Part shown: in pieces, positions 1-11,700 of the stretch | Position numbering within the stretch: the first letter of the stretch is position 1 | Layout of the letters: every line of letters begins with the position of its first letter | DNA from: Cylindrobasidium torrendii FP15055 ss-10 | Taxonomy: Eukaryota > Basidiomycota > Agaricomycetes > Agaricales > Physalacriaceae | NCBI GenBank assembly: GCA_000934385.1 | Contig: KN880642.1 | Span: 1-42,283 of the forward strand | DNA length: 42,283 nt | Direction: 5' to 3' | Notes under the pieces: model-generated | Told to the model about the DNA's origin: nothing | The model's input: only the letters and a program-made list of their open reading frames with translations | Database searches by the model: none | Position numbers and translations under genes: made by a program

Positions 1-147
1 CTGCACGTGATACGGTCACGTGAACGCATCATGTGATAGGTACTGTACCTACCCTTCTGGCGGGGGGTGTACAGTACATGGTACGGTACGGTACAGTGCC
101 GGTACTTATGCTCGGTACCCATGTTTTGGGGGTTAGGTCCGCCACCC
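1..147. mobile_element. Right arm of a GTAC-rich MITE, cut by the window edge
   Basis: The segment is the reverse complement of the left arm of the complete element at 38088-38703. By my count the two differ at about six positions over roughly 144. It ends in CCGCCACCC at 147, followed by TA at 148-149, the same terminus and TA target site as the complete copy. It contains many GTAC and GGTACC steps and two CACGTG motifs near its inner end. The rest of the element lies to the left, outside the window. Its terminus is 81 bp upstream of the start codon at 229, so it sits in that gene's promoter or 5' UTR. No transposase is visible. Assignment as a non-autonomous Tc1/mariner-like element is inferred from the TA duplication. 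Confidence 0.8.
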
Positions 148-228
148 TACTTCGGGACCGTAGCAGATCACTCACACTGACCGTGCGCTTACTCGGAGTC
201 AGTGAAACCATTTTAGCAACTTACCACC

Positions 229-1202
229 ATGCCCACTCTTGCCACCGTCAGCGCATCCAACGCTGCGTACAATCCGCCTTACACCGCCGTTGCCGTCTTT
301 GTGGGCGGCACCCACGGTGTCGGCGAAGCCACAGTCAAAGCTCTTGCTTCCCACACTGGCGGAAACGTGCACATCTACATTGTTGGACGCAACAAGGCAG
401 CTGCGGAGAAAATCCTGACTACTCTTCCTCGCGGGTCGCCAGAGTTGCAGCGCGAATTCGTCTTCTGTGACGCGCTCGTGATGGCCAACATCGCCTCCTC
501 GTGCGCCGTGCTCAGCGAAAAGCTCAGCTCAGCCGGCCTCGATAGAATCAACCATCTCGTCCTATCACACGGATGGATCAAATTGTCTGGCAGGAAGGAG
601 ACCGTGGATGGCTTGGATGACATGCTCGCCATCCGGTTTTACTCACGCGTTAAATTCATCCGTGAGCTCCTCCACTTCCTTGAGCGTGCTAAGGCTGCTG
701 GCCAGCAAGCCGCCATGCTGTCCATATTGGGCTCCAAGTCTTCCCCTCCGTTGGCACTGGACGACCTTGAGCTCAAGAAAGCTTACGGTGCTCTGAAGGC
801 GGCAGGAGCATCTGGTGCTTACAGTGACATTCTCTTTGATGTATCCTATTCCGCAAGCACTGTCCGTTTATATGCATGCTCACGGCACACTCTTAGGGTT
901 TTGCGAAGCGCCATCCAGGGATCGCATTCACACATATCTTCCCTGGGTTCGTTGACACTGGCGCAACAAATGCCGTGTTCTCGTACTGGCCAGCGTACGC
1001 TCTGTGGCCTCTCATCAAGCTCGCGACGTTCTTCCTATCAATTACACCAGAAGAGGCGTCGGAGTACATGCTGTATGCACTTCTGCAATCCCAGAATGGC
1101 TGGGTGCGTATGGACAACAAGGCCGAGAACGTCGGTCCAATTCCATACACCACTGAAGAAAAGGAGGCAGTCTGGGAACACGCGATGAAGGTCACAAACT
1201 GA
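229..1202 (+). CDS. Short-chain dehydrogenase/reductase-like protein (NAD(P)-binding Rossmann fold)
   Basis: Two exons, 229-840 and 897-1202, with a 56-nt intron (GTATCC...CTTAG), give 305 residues. The N-terminal nucleotide-binding motif GGTHGVG is at about residues 26-32, and the region after the junction reads FTHIFPGFVDTG, typical of the C-terminal half of this fungal SDR group. The usual active-site YxxxK is not clearly placed. A YGALK stretch occurs near the expected region (about residue 186) but lies before the segment that normally carries the helix, so catalytic competence is uncertain. Substrate cannot be told from sequence; cytosolic location is inferred from the absence of a signal peptide or membrane segment. 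The start has the context accaccATGCC. The end of a MITE lies 81 bp upstream. Confidence 0.85.
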
Positions 1203-1325
1203 ACACCGAGGGAATTATGGTACTTAGGTCAAATCAGGTTGATAGTCCTAATGGACAAGGGTTGATGGAACTCTCGTTGTGAACAACTTTTGTCCGGCTT
1301 CGACAAATCCCCATGCCCACTTTCT

Positions 1326-2808
1326 TCATTTGGGAACGGTGCCATCACTTGACATGTTCCATCCGAGCTGCTCGTGCGTCCAACCAAACACTTCGCCATC
1401 TACGTGGTACTTAAGCAGCGACTTGTGCATGCCTGGTTCCTTGTGAATACTGCTGACCCTTTCCATTTGCTCTGCAGAAAGCGTGACAATCTTGTCAAGA
1501 GGTAAGCTCGAGGCTCAAAGCGGCTTGTGCAGTGTGCACATACGTTGAGGTTCGCGGCCAAACGATCCTTGTTCTCACTCTTCGGAACAACGATGACGTT
1601 CTGCTGTACGGCCCAGCTCAAGCAGACCTGTGCAGGTGTGACATTGAGCTCTTTTGCTACCTCATTGATCGTCTCGTTCCCCATGAGCACCGGACCGCGA
1701 CCTAGAGGGGCGGTTAAGTTGATATCGAGGCGAATATCCAACCCTGCGGGACATACCCAATGGGCTATACGCTGTGACCGTGATCCCGTATTTCGCACAG
1801 ACATCGCGTATATCCTTCTGAGGCAAGCACGGGTGGCACTCGATTTGATTGTTTGATGGAATGACTTTGCAGTGTGGGATCAATTTCTCGATGAGCGGGG
1901 CACCAAAGTTGGAGACACCAATGCTTTTGACTTTTCCTGTCGAGGTCCGTGGCAATTAGTGTCGTATGTAGTCACGAAGGCGTCAAATGTACCGGTTTCG
2001 AGCAGCTTCTCCATATCCTTCCACGTCTCGATGTATGTCGGGGATTCATCTGGACGTGGAACAAAATTCACTCCATCCGGCCCTACAAGTTGGTGTTAGT
2101 AAGTTGCAAGTCGCCATTGTCCGCAACTTAGCGCAGCGCACCCATAACATTTGCCATCGGCCAGTGCATCAATAGTAAGTCAATATATTCACAGTCCAGT
2201 TCTTTGAGAGATTGCTCAAATTCGCCTTTCACATTGTGGTGGCCGGGATTTCTGGCAGCCCTTGATAACCCGAATACACATTTGCCTTAGGACTCACGGT
2301 ATCTTCGTAGTTATGAATATATCTTTGCGAGGTATTCCTGATTCACGAATGGCGCGGCCGACTTCCTTTTCGTTCTCTAACGAAAGGCCCAACTTTGAGC
2401 TAGCCAGTCAATGGTGACAGGATATGGGGCACTTACCATAGCCTGAGGCCTAAAGGGTGAATTAAGACAGTCTGAAGTTGTCTTCACACTACAATCTACA
2501 TCTGTGCGAACACTGTGGAGGGAGCCAACGTACCTCAAATAATAATCAAGGCGCACCGTGTCAAAGTGTCGGTAGCCCGCCTCAGAGTACATTATTCACT
2601 TCATGTGACATAACAGCACTGTCAATTCACCTTGAGCGCTTTGATACACATTTCGTACGCCCTGGGAGCCCCCTCCACATTACCCATCCAGCAGCTTCAA
2701 GGCACCTTGAGTTGAGGTGGCTAAATTGAGCAAGGTATGTGCGCACCCAAGGCCGACCGCAGGGATTTTCGTTCCATCGTTCAAATCAAACTGAGGGATG
2801 GGTGCCAT
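1326..2808 (-). CDS. Aldo-keto reductase (NADPH-dependent oxidoreductase)
   Basis: Ten exons (descending): 2808-2747, 2694-2631, 2580-2557, 2449-2437, 2376-2298, 2251-2142, 2082-1993, 1936-1757, 1701-1544, 1490-1326. They total 945 nt, giving 314 residues, a normal AKR length. The joined protein has the (beta/alpha)8 family landmarks: GYRHFDTASGY near residue 44, TTKIPNPGHHN near 77, LLLMHWP near 106, GVSNFG, IECHP, and [10 protein letters not shown] near the C terminus. All four catalytic residues are visible: D49, Y54, K79 and H110. Exon 4 is a 13-nt microexon that carries the catalytic tyrosine codon. Three of the nine introns start with GTGCGC. Such enzymes reduce aldehydes and ketones in the cytosol; the substrate is unknown. 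It converges with the SDR gene at 229-1202, with 123 bp between the two stop codons. Confidence 0.93.
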
Positions 2809-3012
2809 TGAACGTCGAAGTGGAAGTCAGAATGAGAGTTACTTGGAAGCAATGGTTCATTTATCGGCACCTAATCCGGGAGAAGCGGTCCGGTTGGCGA
2901 TCACAATGATCAGTAGACCTTTGTTTCGATAACGTTCGCCGTCCGGGGACCGCCTTAACCCACACGGAAGAATATTGAAAATCAGATACATATAAAGATG
3001 ATAATAAATTTG

Positions 3013-3949
3013 TTAATCGGGGCAGAACTGGATGTCGAGCGTGTATCCAGCCTCGAATGTCGGTCCTACAATCGAATTATTAGCCGTCTAATGCGGAACA
3101 TAAACAAGCTAAGCGGCGTACCTGCAGTCCCAACTGCGAACGAGAATGGACCTTCTCCTGACATGTTCAAGACGGCCGAAGTATTGAACTCGGGCGCTGA
3201 GACTGTCGCATTGAACTTGCCAGAGTCGTCGGGGATTGAGAATTTGATGTCGTCGTCACCCTCAAGTTCCTTTGTGTTGCCCTTCTCGTCGGCATACTCT
3301 ATCTTCAAGCCCATACCATAGTCGCAAGCACTGTTACTGGCACGTAGAGTGCGTCCAGTGAAGACGAGGGGCTGGAAGTCGCCGGATTCCTGTCGTTCAA
3401 GTTAGCGTCGCATACGATGAGATGGTACTGAGTTCTCAATACCCATGGATCATCACGCTTCGAAGCAATACGGCGCACACGAGACGATTTGGTGTTGGCA
3501 AAGTTGGCGTTGATGGTGTTTGTCCAGAAGGGGCTGATTTCGTGATCACCTTCGTACAGTTCAATTTCCCTCAATGGGTCTATGGTGTTGTCGTATGCAA
3601 GGACGCCGGTGCTCTCTACCTCATCCTGGAACCTACACAATTTAGTGACTCGTTCATGGCAACATGGCGTGATTTTGTATACCTCCATCCATATTTCTCT
3701 GGTTTCTCTCCCCCGTTCCCAATACTACTCAAGTCCGTGTTGGCGTGGTTCGGAGAGGTGACCTTCCAGTCACCATCTGTCCTGCGGAATTCAAACGACT
3801 GGAGACTTGATGAAAAATAACTCAGCGCCAATGCGAGAAGAGCTCACCTTGCCGTCTGGTACATTGACAGCACCAATAGTGTACTCAGCCCAGCGAGCGG
3901 TTGCCGGGACCGTCAAAAGAGCTGCAGACAGCAGCGCTGTAGTGAACAT
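3013..3949 (-). CDS. Secreted protein of unknown function
   Basis: Five exons: 3949-3848, 3798-3683, 3632-3443, 3389-3122, 3065-3013. They sum to 729 nt and 242 residues. The first 18 residues (MFTTALLSAALLTVPATA) form a clear signal peptide, with probable cleavage before RWAEYT. The mature part is acidic and Ser/Asp rich, with stretches such as DNTIDPLREIELYEGDHE and IKFSIPDDSGKF, suggesting a beta-rich extracellular domain. It has two mature cysteines: one in SACDYG and one in the C-terminal IQFCPD. I do not recognise a named domain; the pattern resembles conserved secreted basidiomycete proteins without assigned function. Each junction keeps frame. An ATG at 3949 in context tcatcATGTT is the only start giving a signal peptide. 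It lies upstream of, and on the same strand as, the aldo-keto reductase gene. Confidence 0.8.
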
Positions 3950-5560
3950 GATGACCAAAGTGAACGAGAAAGTACGGATCTACTGTCCAAACATCGCTCT
4001 GTTTTATACCTGGAGAAATTTCAACTCGGGCTTCGGGCGTTCCGAGCATCACCGTCGGTTTACAACATGTGCTGGGTCAAGATGAATTGACATGACACTT
4101 GTAAGGCTCTGGGGCACGCACTGCCTGTTCGCGGTTGAAACAGAAGATACCCAGAAGAAGCCCCAGGAGCACGCGCTCTCGAATCCAAACGCAGAGCCAG
4201 CGCTTTCTACTAAATTCTAGGAGTCCAGCAGCTTTGTTCAACTCGAAATTGCAGTGCTTGCTGGAAAGAGCGGTAGTTGTTTATGGTATAGATATCGCAA
4301 ACATCCGGGTACGTCCTTCTAGTTGACACAGCATAACAGAAAACCGTGCTGGCGGTGGACGAAATTGTTCCCAGCCGAAGTTACAGCGCTCGTACACGGA
4401 ACAACAGATGCGACACGAGCCTCTGCATGCTTCTGAGCCACAGAGCCACAACCATCTGCGCAACAAAGTCACCATTCCTTATTCTCATGGTTCAACGCAC
4501 TCATTACCGTCGGACTCTTGAGCACTTGAGCAAATCCTTTTACGGTAAATGGGCCGAAATGGATGAGGGCAGACTATTTGGCGCCGTCGTCGTCGCCTGT
4601 CTGCCAGTGTATGCACGCAGCATGGTTTCGAGTTGCACAAGGTTTGTTCTCAACGAGCTGTGGGCGATATCAAGTGTATAGTCCAGCGCAGGTCCAGCGC
4701 AACATAGTCAGGGTAGGTCAGTGTTCTTGATCAAGTCACGCAAATGCAGCTTTGGTACCGGCTCGTCCGGCCCGAACCCTTTCCTCACAACCATCTGCAG
4801 CCCAGAGCTGTCCGCTGGCCCCCCTCACCAACGGGGCTCGTCATTTCCAATATCATAGATGCAGTCGGTGTGGCCAAAATTGCAAGACGCGTCGTTGTAA
4901 TTGAAGGCCTGCCATAGCGTTCATGCAACGCGATTCCATCCTGGAGTATTCGCATGCATGCAATATAGTCTACTGTCTATGGATGATTCCGGGAAGCTCC
5001 GAGACGACTATGAAGCTGTGAAATCAACAAGCGCGACAGTCGCGGAGGAAGTGAAGGCCAAGGCGGTAACGAGCTATTCAACCTGTCCAAAGCTATCTGG
5101 CTTGATTGAATTTACAACCCCTCAGGCCTCAGGCATCGGAAATCTCCGCTGGCTCCTGAACGTACGACGAGCACGTATGTGTTCACAGAAAGTGCACATT
5201 CAAGCCCGGACCTGCAGATTGGACGAAGAAGACACAACGCTGGCAAGAGTTGGACGAAGCACTTAGCAGGGCGTCCAAGTCCGCATGCGTAAGTAGATGA
5301 GATGGCTCTCGAATTGGGTAAGTGGACCCAAGGTATGGTTATTTCAATTAACAGATATGTTTGTCCACTTTGACAAAAGAAGCTGTGATGAGTGTATTGT
5401 GACTTTGATTAGGCATAATTAAGCGTCAGCAAGTCTATTGGTGGCGTAGAAGTTAGCTGCCCTTCCAGCGTCTGCGAACCGTTCTTTGCAACCGCAAAGA
5501 CGGTTGGGAGCAATGGCGATTATACTCTTGAATCGACGTCGCCGCGCTCCTTGGTACGTC
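3950..5560. other. Intergenic region without a convincing gene
   Basis: About 1.6 kb between the secreted-protein gene and the promoter of the gene at 5918. Several open stretches of 60-120 codons exist on both strands (for example + 4901-5266) but none shows a family motif, a plausible splice chain or consistent codon use. The segment near 4700-5260 has coding-like patches in different frames and may be a decayed gene, but I cannot name it. A CCTCAGGCCTCAGG direct repeat is at about 5123. Confidence 0.4.
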
Positions 5561-5562
5561 AC

Positions 5563-5570
5563 TGACGTCA
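5563..5570. promoter_or_regulatory. CRE palindrome TGACGTCA
   Basis: A perfect 8-bp CRE/ATF site, TGACGTCA, lies about 350 bp upstream of the start codon at 5918. This is the consensus bound by ATF/CREB-type bZIP factors in fungi. That it regulates the downstream gene is inference; a single 8-mer can occur by chance. Confidence 0.4.
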
Positions 5571-5841
5571 GTCAAGTTTGCACGCTCGCCACTCCAGTCG
5601 CCACCTTAGGGCTCTCTGAGGAACGCCCGCCTCGCTTGTCGGTGGATTGGCGCGATTTGATCCCTCTCCCGCAGCTTTCTCTCTTCTTTTTTCGGCAACG
5701 GCCATAATATTGAATTTATTGCTGCTGGACACACAATGTCAACTTTTCGCGAGCCATCGTGTAGGATTCATATTGTCGTCGTCACCATTCCCTTACACGT
5801 GACTACGTTGTACCGAGCCCCCGTTTTCTCCACAAATATCG

Positions 5842-5848
5842 TATATAA
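5842..5848 (+). promoter_or_regulatory. TATA box
   Basis: TATATAA, 70 bp before the ATG at 5918 and followed by a pyrimidine-rich stretch (ccttttccccccaactttc) directly before the start codon. This is a typical fungal core promoter layout and supports the gene call at 5918. Confidence 0.55.
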
Positions 5849-5917
5849 GGGAAGGTTACTGAGCGACTGTTCTTCCAGCCTTTTCCCCCCAACTTTCAAA
5901 ATTCATTGCCAACTTTG

Positions 5918-6460
5918 ATGTCTTCGTCTGCCACTACCAATTCATCTGCCTCTACACGACATGACTCCCATTGTCGCCAGTCATCTGCATCGCGCATACC
6001 AGTTCGTTCTCCCCGCAAGCTGTTGCATCGCACCTCCGAATCTTCTATCAACACCCAATCCGCCGATGGTGGTCTCTCGCCTGCAAACATCTCACCCCAG
6101 TCAAAGACCAAATCCAAGTCACCAACAACATCGCCCGCCCGCGCTCCTCCGCCACCGAGGCAACTCAGCTTTACTCCCTGGCACCATGCAAGTCGGCTTC
6201 CCGTCCGAACACCAAAAGCGTCGGTGTCATCCAGCACTAGCAACGACTCGGAAATGGCGCTCAGCAAGTCTTCGGATTCTTTGGATTCGGTAGATGCAGA
6301 GACTGCGCCCTCCGCACGCCCTATGGTCAGCTCTCCATCAGGGAGGGACATGACGGCGGCGCTGTTAGAGTTGGAACAAGAACTTCCATCTGACGACGAG
6401 TTCCTCGTGGTTTGGCGGGCCACGTCGGCGCTTAGCTTGGGCGAGCGTGTTTTCCAATAG
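5918..6460 (+). CDS. Small Ser/Pro-rich protein of unknown function
   Basis: A single open frame of 180 residues starting at ATG 5918 (ctttgATGTCTTCG). The N-terminal two thirds is low-complexity and rich in Ser, Pro, Thr and Arg (SPRKLLHRTSESS, PARAPPPPRQLSF), with many possible SP/TP phosphorylation sites. The last 40 residues are more ordered: DMTAALLELEQELPSDDEF followed by a basic/hydrophobic end. There is no membrane segment, signal peptide or known domain. The upstream TATA box and CRE palindrome favour a real gene. Function is unknown. The low-complexity composition means the frame could be fortuitous, but the frame is open and codon use looks like that of neighbouring genes. Confidence 0.6.
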   Translation: MSSSATTNSSASTRHDSHCRQSSASRIPVRSPRKLLHRTSESSINTQSADGGLSPANISPQSKTKSKSPTTSPARAPPPPRQLSFTPWHHASRLPVRTPKASVSSSTSNDSEMALSKSSDSLDSVDAETAPSARPMVSSPSGRDMTAALLELEQELPSDDEFLVVWRATSALSLGERVFQ

Positions 6461-8780
6461 AACCGTGCGTTGACTCCTTCTCATTGTCCCCACCATATAA
6501 AATCCGGGTTTCGTGTTTCTTTTAGGTCTATCTTAGGTTTTACTGTGCATTTCTTCCTTGTTTCACATACTTGTATCCCTACATAAGCATCATCATTGCA
6601 ATTCATCGATTTATCGCACATCGTTTGCAGTACATGCCCTAGAGGTGCATTTCCAATGCCGTCTAGTGTCTCCTCCTTGTGAAAATCCGTGTCCGGCACA
6701 AGTCCAACATTTGTGGGCTCAAGTGACGCGTAAATGAAATCATTCTCGCGCTTGCAAACAATAAAGACCCTTCTTCCGCATTCGGTGGGAATATCAGATT
6801 TCCGGTCCAAGGTTTTGATTCTTATGTGGCCTGTCCATTGAAGGGAGCATAGCTACTGGTTTAGGAATGGTAGTTACGAAAGGTGCCCTTGAATCCTTCA
6901 ATTTTTTACTGATCCAATGTGTTTGCGCGCCGCGTGCCCGACTGCCTACTTAATACTTATCTCAGTGCAGCAACAGAGTGCAAGTATCATACTCCCATCT
7001 GATGCTTCGAAAGTCGAGTCTTCTCGGTGAATGCTCCCACTTCCACTCCTCCCGACCACATGAGCTAGTAGGCCAAGCATAGACATAACTTTTTCTGCCG
7101 GTTATCGTATGGAAACGAGGTCTAGTACTATAGTCAAGTCCTAAATCGTCCAGTCACCAGTGGCACGGCAGGCCTGATGGCGCGATCACCCATGTATACT
7201 TGATCGATACCCATCGCCGGGTTTTCAAAGTCACCATCGTGGTCCTTGTCCTTGTGCAATAAACCAATGTCACCAACCCCAGTAGAGAAACCGCAACGCT
7301 AGCCACTACTTGTCGCCGCGCACACTCCAAAGTGACACCGCCCGAATCCTGCGCTTTCCGGAACAACTTCCACTAGCTCGTTCACAGCAGGGATGGCGAA
7401 TACCCCAAGGAGTCGAAGTGCATGACACTCGGATGTCGCTAACATGTACCCACTCGCGTCGAGTATGGATTTTGATGGTGATGCATTTGTCAGGATGACC
7501 AGATTCGGGGGCTCTGTTTGTTTTGAGGCGCCTGTGCGCGCGCAGTTGTATAGGACGTTGACGTCGCCGCCTGTAATGGCCAGAGTGATTAGTCTCTCTG
7601 CCTGGCGCGGGCATTGCTCGACAAACCTATTGTAAGCCCATGATCTCGAACCTGTTGGATAAAGTGTGGAGAGTGTGCACTGGTGCTCGACGCCCTGCAT
7701 AGCTCATTCTCAATAGCAACGACTGAGCTGGCTGGAGGATACGCACACATAGCACACGCGTGGTTGTATGTGAGGCATCCTTGCCCTTGAGTTCTACGGT
7801 GAGCGCTTCAAGAAAGAAATGTGGCAGACAGCTGTTTGATTTGCCTTGCAAAGTCATGCAAAGTGTCTGCCGACTCGGACGTCGTCTCACAAAGCCAACT
7901 CGCTCCACCTTGAAGAGCGAAGCTAGCTGGTGTCGTTCGAATGCTAATCACGGGATCATACCTCTGTGCTTCGCAGGACAACTGATTAGAAAGCAAGGGC
8001 CGGATGAAGCGTGTCCTTGCCAAGAATCCCTACCATCCTGAACGCACCATATTATATAAGTAGCTATATGGTACCACTCATTTACGTGGTTCATCGATTG
8101 GACCCCAGAATTGTGCCCACAGAGAAGAAAAAAACCTTTGCTATGGCAGTGGTTCAGGCCCAGGTCTAGCTGTTTGATCGTGGAAAGGTCACACAGTCAC
8201 ACTCGAAACTTCCATATCGGGATAAAATGCGTGACTACAATGGCAAAATGGCAAAAACAAAAGGCAACAACAAAAAGGTAAAAACCAAGAAACTGCATAA
8301 GATAAGTCTGTCCCGTTACTGCGCCGTTGGATTTCTTGATTGGTTCGAGCGTCAGTAGCGACATATTCCAAAGATGTCACGCTCGAGCTCCCACTATATC
8401 CAGCAGTCTATACCATCCAGACGCATTATCTACTAGTATAAAGGCTACGTATGATATAGACAAGAGGATTTCTTCATAAGTAAAGAGCATAACCTTCTTC
8501 AGGAGCGAACAAGAAGCCTGATAGAGTACATATATAACGATAGCTAGCGGAGAGAGAGAGAGAGACGCGCCCGTGAACACAAAACCTGGTTGCTCATAGG
8601 GATCACCTAACGAGATGCAGTAAGGAAAAGATCAAGTACACGAGCGGTGGTAAAAGAAAGCGGCGAGTATCATATCATAGTTATACAGAGGATCACCAAG
8701 AAATCATCCGCGGCAGAGTGGGAGAGGCAGGCCTGACGCCTTCTAGTTTTACAAAGTTTTCACACCAAGATTCCAGAAGT
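6461..8780. other. Long intergenic region, possible decayed coding sequence
   Basis: About 2.3 kb separates the gene at 5918 from the 3' end of the Bud4-like gene. Overlapping minus-strand open stretches at 7299-7700, 7627-7908 and 7808-8023, and one at 6481-6810, look weakly coding. They lack ATG starts in context, family motifs or a consistent splice chain. The part from about 8040 to 8700 is A/T rich and shows no open frame of interest. I could not assign a gene here. Confidence 0.4.
8550..8565. repeat. (GA)8 microsatellite
   Basis: Sixteen consecutive bases of alternating G and A, flanked by unrelated sequence, in the 3' intergenic region beyond the Bud4-like gene. A simple repeat with no evident function. 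Confidence 0.85.
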
Positions 8781-11700
8781 TCAACTTCGTGCAGGCAGGC
8801 CACTCCCACCCGTGCCACCCGCAGCCCTCGCTTTCGCTGCTTCTTCCTGGCGCTGCCACAAGAGCTCCGCCCACACTGGATGCGGTGGAATATGTCCAAC
8901 GAGGGCGTTCAACACCTGCAGCCTGAAAAAATCGTCAACATCCGCTTTCACTATCGCTCGGAAGACTCACCATCTTGCCTTCTCCTCCTCTGTATCAGCA
9001 TAGAAGGAGATGCTCTCGCCCTCCGGGAACACGAGCCTGAACGAATGTTCGACGTTGACACCATCGTACTCGTCGTAGTACCGATTCCGGCTTGCGGGGC
9101 TCATTGCGAGGGAGCGCGCCTGAGGGTCCTCGACCGCAATTGCCTTCTTCAAGCTGATGGTCGCCGTCACAATTGGCTTCGACGAGCCACCACGATACGC
9201 GACGAGATTTGACCCAATGACTCGCAGTTGGCGGCGCTTCCATGTCTGAGTGAATGGTCAGCTGGTCATCAAAGAAACGCAAAACGAAACGTACATTGCA
9301 GTCACCACCATTCTGCGTAAGGACACCCTCAAAGTATGTGACTTTGTGCCAGTTGATGTGCCTTAGTCCGCGCTGACACTCCTCCAGACTCTGCGGGAGC
9401 TGCTTCTGCAGTATGCCAGGCAGAGGCGGTAGCCTGAACACCTGTAACAGAATTTCGCCAACTACCTGCGTCTCCACCTTGCCCCCGGGCTGCACCTTTT
9501 GCCCAATGAGCGGGATCGCTGTTTCGAAGAGCTTGGTATCACAGCGAGCCGCAATATCCTTGAAAGAGATAAATGCCCGAGCGTATGTTCCATCTGGTTT
9601 GAGATAGCGCGCAAGGTTTTCCGGCATACGATGCATGGGGGCTTGCAAAGGCTGAGCAATTGGTGGAGGCGTCATCTTCTCGCGCGATGATTTCTTCGGT
9701 GAAGATGAGAAGAAACTACGCAAACCACTACGAGAAGCCGTCTGTTGGACGGGGGGCGGTCGCACGGGCATAGGTGCAGGCGGCGGCACGAGAGACTTGA
9801 ACATGCTAACGATATGCGGGTCGCGACGGATCTTGATGGTCAAGGTGAATTCGAGCTTGGAGTGCTCGATACTAATATTAATCAGTGCGCTGTCCGTCAA
9901 CAGTATATCGCTGTGGCTCACAGCTCGAATTCCTGGTTCACAGGGCATTCCCTTTCCAGCCTGCACTCGGGTGTCGTTACGAAGTGAACACCATTATTGA
10001 GAGTGCAGGTAAAGGCAGTGGGCTCTTGGGGGAGCGGCGCAGTTAGGCGTCGAATGCCAAGCGCTGAAGACAGTCAATTTTCCACCTCATACTGTGCAAT
10101 TGACACACCTTTCACGAAGACTTTTCCGTGTGCGGGATCACCGCGAGCCTTGGAATCCCTGAACTGTTTGGCATACTCATTCTGCAACCTGGTCAGACAC
10201 TTTAGACCCAGTCAAAATCGACAGCCCTCACCATATCTGACGGTCTACGGACGGTCTTCCATGCCTTGCCAGTATTAAGATCACCAGCACCATTCATATG
10301 GGGAACATTATCCGACGATGCAACGATCACCTCATGCTCGCGAACATGGTACTTCTGTGTCTGCCAATAGGTCAATACAAGCAGCATCGGTAGTCAGAAC
10401 AACTCACACTTTTCGCAATGCCGCCAAGTTTCTGCAATTCCTTCTCAATACTGTCTGCTAGTTGGTCCTCCTCAACCGGGAGGGGAGCGTCGCCAAGTAG
10501 GCCGCCAGATGCAACGCGGACGTCCCCAGTACTTCTGCTCCTGCGGCGCATCGGACGTCCATTCCCAAGAGCAGCCCGCCCTGCCCTTGGGGCCAAAGAC
10601 TTGCCCAAGAACTCTGCTTCCGCTTCGGCCTCAGCCCTCTTCTTTTCTCTGCGCATTTGGATGATCGCCTCATCGCGTGAGCGAATGGCGTCCTTCGGCG
10701 GGGGCTGCGGCGGAGCCATACCGCTGATAGTGGATGCACCGCTAGCACTGCGACTGACCATCCCGGCAGGCGGGGCATTGATAACAATGGCTGAGTCGGT
10801 GGCCGCGCGCACCATCAAACGGGGTACGACAGACTCCTCTGGTTCGGCGTCAGACATAACAAGTGATTCGTCCGCGTCAGTCGACATGGATGCATCGTTC
10901 GGGTCGAAACCATTGACGGAGACATCGCCGATTAACCTATCAAGGGCACTGCGAGCATCCATCTTGACGTCGACCGAACCAGTGTCCAGGGAAACCATAT
11001 CATGCGAGGGCATCGACTTGGCCTCTGTCATGAGAACATCTTCGGTGACTTTGGGTGGTGTCTTCCTCCTTGGAGGTAGAGGTGCCAGCGGTGGAGTGGA
11101 GAAGTCGCCGCTGGTGTCGATGTCCAAACCGCCAAACCCGAGCCCACGCCCGAATTTGCTGCCAAAGTCAAACTTAAGACTGTTTGATCCGTCAACCTTC
11201 AGCTTTCCAAACTCTTCCTCTCCTTCTTCTTGATGTGATTCTAGCACGCCGACCGCCGTGTGCAGATTGCGCTTCTCGGCGGTATGAATGGTTGCGTTTT
11301 CAGCACTGATGATACTGACGTCGGTCATAGTTGTGAGAACAGACATCCTATCGCGGTCCTTCTCGTCGACCTCTTTGGGTCGGATAGAGAGGTCAGGCTT
11401 ATCGAGCATGGGCTCAGATGTAGTGTGAGAAGGGAAGGCTGCTGGAGTTGGTGAAGGCATCGGCGAATCCACATGTTCGGGAGCTGGCTTGCGTGCGAAA
11501 TGAGAGGACGGGGATGAGTTAGACGCGCCTTGCGCCTTGCTGAAGCTCGATTGTGGGCTGGGCATCAGCGGACGGACGCTGGGAGATGGGCTGTGAGTCG
11601 CAGCTGGCAAATTGCCACTGAAGCTGGAAGAAGGGCTGTGCATGGTAGGGCGCGCGCCGAAGCTAGACGACAGGCTATGGTGACTAGCAAAGCTTGCCGA

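Noticed and set aside
33..470. 145-codon plus-strand open frame crossing the MITE end
   Set aside because: It runs through the transposon arm into the SDR gene in the wrong frame; the same peptide-like start appears in the other MITE copy because the DNA repeats.
6481..6810. Minus-strand open frame of about 110 codons
   Set aside because: No ATG in context, an in-frame stop just upstream, no family motif and no workable splice acceptor nearby.
7299..8041. Overlapping open frames on both strands suggesting a multi-exon gene
   Set aside because: No consistent splice chain, start or domain could be built; at most a decayed gene.
10418..11233. 271-codon plus-strand open frame
   Set aside because: It is antisense to the long Ser/Pro-rich part of the Bud4-like gene, where codon bias opens the opposite strand.
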